Shown here: positions 62,201 through 64,000 of the stretch, one piece after another
Layout of the letters: each line of letters begins with the position of its first letter
Position numbering within the stretch: position 1 is the stretch's first letter
Source: Panagrolaimus kolymaensis
Lineage: Eukaryota > Nematoda > Chromadorea > Rhabditida > Panagrolaimidae
DNA: 64,000 nt
Assembly: GCA_028622995.1 (NCBI GenBank)
Contig: JAJQJQ010000073.1
Location: 248,001 to 312,000, forward strand
Direction of reading: 5' to 3'
Translations under genes and position numbers: made by a program
The notes under the pieces: generated by a model
What the model was told of the DNA's origin: nothing
Database searches by the model: none
What the model saw: only the letters and a program-made list of their open reading frames with translations

Positions 62201-64000
62201 TGGAACAAATTATAAACAAAAATTCCGGGAATTTCAAATCAAAGAATCTGGAAATGATTGGGTTGTAATTCGAAATATGGAACCACTCGATTATGAAGAA
62301 ACTTCAAATTATACTTTAACCATTGCAGCCACAGATGTTCGATCTCAAGTTTCAACGGTTAAACAATTTACTGTAATAATTAAAGATAAAAATGATAACA
62401 TTCCTCGATTCACGGTTGATAGATTCACTGGCACCATCGATGAAGAGCAACTTCCAATAGAATATATGGAAAAATTTGGTGGAAAACCCATAACCACCGT
62501 AAAAGCAGAGGATGCAGATGCTCAAGGACCTCAAAGTGAAATCCGATATGCTATTGTTCAAGATTCAAATTCAAATGCATGGAAATATTTTCGAGTGGAT
62601 GAAATTACGGGTGGCATTTTTCCATTGGATAAATTTGATCGAGAAGCTCAAGATTCATTCATTTTTGATGTCGAAGCTATGGATAGCATGCAATCCAGCT
62701 TACCAGGGGCAACAGGAACTAACAAAGGTAATATTTTAATTCAAAAAAGTTTATATTTTTTGGAAGAAATAAAAATTGGCTTTATTAAAATTACCAAAAA
62801 TAACAATTCTCGTTTAATAAATATTTGCATACATATATCTCGGGTTTTAGCAAAAAAATAGCAAATTCCAAAAATATAAAATTCTCATAACTATCAGATT
62901 TTTGAAAACGCTTACACCAAAATATAAAAAATAAGCAAATTGATTTCCCCAATATTTTTTAGATATTGTAAAAGTTCAAATATTTATTGGAGATATAAAT
63001 GATAATCCTCCATATTTTACTGAAAAACGTTATGAAGGAAGAATAAAAGAAAATGCAGAAATTTATACCGATGTTATAACCGTTAAAGCTCAGGATCTTG
63101 ATCGACGTAAGCCTTTTTTCAAATCTAAAAACAGTAAATTTAATTATTTTTTAGATTCAACCCTTCGCTACGATTTACATTCACCGGATGGTGGTAGAAT
63201 TCCATTTGCAGTTAAAACTGACAGTGGCGTGGTATTTGTTAAAGAATCATTGGATTATGAACAACAAAATGTTTATCATTTATTATTGACCGTTACCGAT
63301 GGAAAACATAATACCACAACTTCAATATATATTTATATTGAAGATGTAAATGATAATGCCCCTCAATTTGAACGATCTCTTTATTCCATAACCATCGAGG
63401 AAGAAGATGAAGAGGTTCCAAAGCGATTATTTACTGTTAAAGCCTTTGATTCAGATAAAGATGAAGCAAGTGAAAAAATTATTTATCGACTTGAAGGCCA
63501 AGGTGTTGGAGATTTTTTCACGATTGATCATATTTATGGCCATATCGATGTTATAAAACCCTTAAATCGAGATTTGCCCAATGGAGTTCCAGCATGGAAA
63601 TTTATTGTTCAAGCAGTCGATGATGATGGAAAGGGTTTAATTGGATATGCCGATGTCCATGTAATTCTCAAAGATATAAATGATAATGCCCCAATTTTCC
63701 CATCTGAAATGTTTGGAAATATTGATGAAAATCGTGAACCTGGAAATGAAGGAACTTATGTTATGACTGCCACCGCTGTGGATTATGATGATCCTTCCAC
63801 ACTCAATGCTCAACTTGAATATTCAATTTCTGTGAATAAAGAAATTGAAAATCAGCCTGTTTTTAGAATAGATAAATCAAATGGAAAAATTTTTGCTATG
63901 CGACGCTTAGATCGTGAAATACTTTTTGAAAGACAATTCACGATTGAAGTTCAAGCCACAGATAAAGGCATTCCACCCAAAGATGGATCAAGTAATGTCA
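47276..64000 (+). CDS. long cadherin (HMR-1/classical type possible), 5' part
   Basis: Exon 1 (47276-47347) encodes a 24-residue signal peptide (MKSSCIRLILYCIFIYFNFS...). Exons 2-5 are 47889-48142, 48200-48622, 49297-49444 and 49500-49818. After a 9.4-kb intron come 59212-59403, 60014-60478, 60534-60680, 60772-62727, 62963-63106 and 63155 onward, all in compatible phase. The protein begins with a divergent region. Serial EC repeats follow, with DVNDN, DFNDN, KDKNDN, DINDNPP, DVNDNAP and DINDNAP linkers and LDRE/DRE calcium motifs. It runs off the right edge without EGF/LamG, TM or catenin-binding parts. Long nematode cadherins include HMR-1B, FMI-1, CDH-3 and CDH-4; multiple ECs and a neuronal-type long 5' intron suit HMR-1B, but identity is unproven. 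Confidence 0.82.
47589..47720 (-). other. possible coding remnant in cadherin intron 1, antisense
   Basis: Within intron 1, the minus strand reads SIGIVEAQATSSHISVVLQD followed by GRHLL, a coding-like stretch of about 35 residues with balanced composition, unlike its T-rich surroundings. It has no clear ends. It may be a transposon or gene fragment; no family is recognised. Confidence 0.25.
49865..50020. repeat. three tandem ~47-bp palindrome-ended units
   Basis: Units at 49865-49912, 49920-49967 and 49975-50020 (48, 48 and 46 bp) each begin G(A/T)AAGTAA or GATAGTAA and end TTACTATC or TTACTCTC. They share an AT-rich core with CAATATTTT(G/T)CAA. Consecutive units are separated by 7-nt linkers (ACATTGA, ACGTTGA). 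They lie at the start of the 9.4-kb cadherin intron. Confidence 0.8.
50708..50754. repeat. single 47-bp palindrome-ended unit
   Basis: Begins GAAAGTAACCATTTTGAAAC and ends TTACTATC. It has the same length and end pattern as the tandem units at 49865-50020 and lies in the same intron. Confidence 0.65.
51226..51326. repeat. two tandem 47-bp palindrome-ended units
   Basis: Units at 51226-51272 (GATAGTAA...TTACTTTC) and 51280-51326 (GGTAGTAACCA...TTACTCTC), each exactly 47 bp, are separated by a 7-nt linker (AATAAAC), as in the array at 49865. Confidence 0.7.
52133..52439 (+). tRNA. tRNA-Arg(ACG) interrupted in the D-loop by 234 bp
   Basis: The 5' part (52133-52154) is GGCCTTGTGGCGCAATGGAT plus AA: acceptor strand, box A and D-loop. 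The 3' part (52389-52439) is CGCG, anticodon arm TCTGC-CTACGGA-GCAGA with anticodon ACG at 52400-52402, T arm GTAGG-TTCGAAT-CCTGC, then CAAGGTC and discriminator G. Acceptor GGCCTTG pairs fully with CAAGGTC (one G-U). Joining the parts gives a normal eukaryotic tRNA-Arg(ACG) D-arm (GATAA followed by CGCG). Between them, 52155-52388 is foreign AT-rich DNA ending in a decamer array. Either the gene was broken by insertion or it holds an unusual D-loop intron. It lies inside a cadherin intron. Confidence 0.8.
52311..52381. repeat. tandem decamer array (CTTTTTCATG)n inside the tRNA insertion
   Basis: About seven consecutive copies of CTTTTTCATG; the first is slightly changed and the last has one extra T. 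It occupies the 3' part of the 234-bp insertion in the tRNA-Arg gene. It is AT-rich and otherwise without features. Confidence 0.85.
53160..53310. repeat. left subterminal TGCA-rich foldbacks
   Basis: Contains a near-perfect hairpin at about 53184-53230: ATTACCTGCAAATA on the left pairs with TATTTGCAGGTAAT on the right around CTGCATTTTTTGCAG. Further TAACTGCGCA and ACCTGCAAAT copies follow to about 53260. Similar TGCA palindromes recur at 57990-58169. Confidence 0.75.
53988..54215 (+). CDS. short acidic protein or 3' exon, unrecognised
   Basis: A coding-like frame ending EDA at 54215 has balanced codon use and is followed by AATAAA-type sequences near 54342. From the ATG at 53988 it encodes 75 aa (MKIHDVRSYEDGGFAFTPEE...). 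The frame stays open upstream to about 53910 (NFLCYARSYINQSVNTRASH), so it may be the last exon of a longer gene or a captured gene fragment inside the transposon. The acidic C-terminus (DEYDEDA) is notable. No family is recognised. Confidence 0.4.
   Translation: MKIHDVRSYEDGGFAFTPEEATVADFQAEKRSIGEDSERFNAYAWATNLGLSYSLKETPMDASDGQVGDEYDEDA
54393..56872 (-). CDS. CACTA-like transposase domain protein
   Basis: Three exons (56872-55773, 55722-55453, 55401-54393) join in phase to 792 aa with no internal stop. An N-terminal helical segment (FSMAIMAMARRKNLSDAAV) precedes a zinc-like CSSCFKDICTCGKN. ILLTFDINSQLSSL and SLYTDGGRYSKTGNAEGWPL then fit the first catalytic block. A second Cys cluster (CFNCNIHG), then IDVMHSVYRG (the D..H motif of this transposase group), and finally STWKASELKLFSLYIVPTVL, matching the WKA(T/S)E segment of animal EnSpm/CACTA-like transposases. 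It could be an active element or a domesticated copy. It is antisense to the host cadherin gene. Confidence 0.7.
57193..57684 (+). repeat. array of five AG-13nt-GTAAGT hairpins inside an inverted repeat
   Basis: Outer arms 57193-57232 and 57643-57684 are complementary (TTTTTGCCTCAAGAAATTGT at the left end). Between them are five units with donor-like GT at 57310, 57375, 57448, 57526 and 57620. In units 2-5 a T-rich tract and AG precede the GT by exactly 13 nt; unit 1 has AT instead of AG. Each unit also forms a hairpin with GTAAGT/GTGAGT in the loop, and the stems differ but pair: ATCTG/CAGAT, TTCTGTT/AACAGAA, CTATCTGT/ACAGATAG, CTTTGTT/AACAAAG, ATTTCTG/CAGAAAT. Function unknown. Confidence 0.8.
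57898..57930. repeat. perfect 14-bp stem hairpin with GTAAA loop
   Basis: ATTAAAAGCAATAT pairs without mismatch with ATATTGCTTTTAAT around the loop GTAAA. It lies between the hairpin array and the right subterminal repeats of the putative transposon. Confidence 0.75.
57990..58169. repeat. right subterminal TGCA-rich foldbacks
   Basis: A run of TGCAG palindromes: AACTGCAAAAAAATTGCAGT, AGCTGCAAAAGAAGTTGCAG, and CGCAGCTTATTTGCAGTAA pairing with TTTACTGCAAAATAAGCTGC further right. It is similar in kind to the left cluster at 53160 and ends at the proposed right terminus. Confidence 0.75.
58170..59211. other. 3' end of the long cadherin intron
   Basis: AT-rich intron sequence after the putative transposon. 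It includes one GATAGTAA unit (59046-59095) and ends at a TTTCAG acceptor before the exon at 59212. No internal exon is convincing. Confidence 0.5.
59046..59095. repeat. single ~50-bp palindrome-ended unit
   Basis: Begins GATAGTAACCAAATTTTGAA and ends TTGAATTACTATC, the same end pattern as the units at 49865, 50708 and 51226, at the far end of the same intron. Confidence 0.65.

Overview
The window is nuclear DNA of a nematode. It is very AT-rich. The genes have many short introns (mostly 45-60 bp) with T-rich TTTTAG/TTTCAG acceptors, and several start codons lie just downstream of an unpaired acceptor, as expected for spliced-leader trans-splicing. Gene content fits: two battenin/CLN3 paralogues, a nematode-type chemoreceptor GPCR, a MATH-BTB protein and a long cadherin. 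The clade cannot be fixed by eye. All exon joins given here were read by hand from splice signals, reading frame and family alignment.

Layout. 1-0.65 kb: 5' part of a minus-strand P-loop GTPase-like gene. 1.7-3.8 kb: RNA polymerase III subunit RPC3. 4.1-16.9 kb: a minus-strand block, RTF2 then eIF2B-beta then a very large Cabin1-like TPR protein, spaced closely enough to be an operon. 17.6-21.8 kb: a small basic SPIK-repeat protein, a MATH-BTB protein and an ER FKBP with EF-hands and a KDEL tail. 23.6-24.4 kb: F-box-like protein. 25.5-35.3 kb: two CLN3 genes flanking RNase H1 and RFC3. 36.3-37.9 kb: serpentine receptor. 39.1-40.2 kb: single-pass membrane protein. 40.2-47.3 kb: T-rich non-coding DNA. 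47.3 kb to the end: a secreted/transmembrane cadherin (HMR-1-like is possible) that continues past the right edge and has a 9.4-kb intron.

The accessory signal is concentrated outside the exons. (i) Two perfectly folded TTAA-flanked foldback elements of one family lie just 3' of RNase H1 and of the GPCR. (ii) A hAT-like miniature foldback lies at 23.35 kb. (iii) The long cadherin intron holds a tRNA-Arg(ACG) gene split in its D-loop by a 234-bp insertion containing a decamer array. It also holds a family of about 47-bp palindrome-ended units (GATAGTAA...TTACTATC) and an apparent 5.0-kb CACTA-like transposon with TGCA-rich subterminal foldbacks and an intact 792-aa transposase-like gene. Inside that element is an array of five hairpins, each placing a GTAAGT/GTGAGT donor-like motif in its loop exactly 13 nt after an acceptor-like AG (AT in one unit). 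This array is the most unusual structure in the window.
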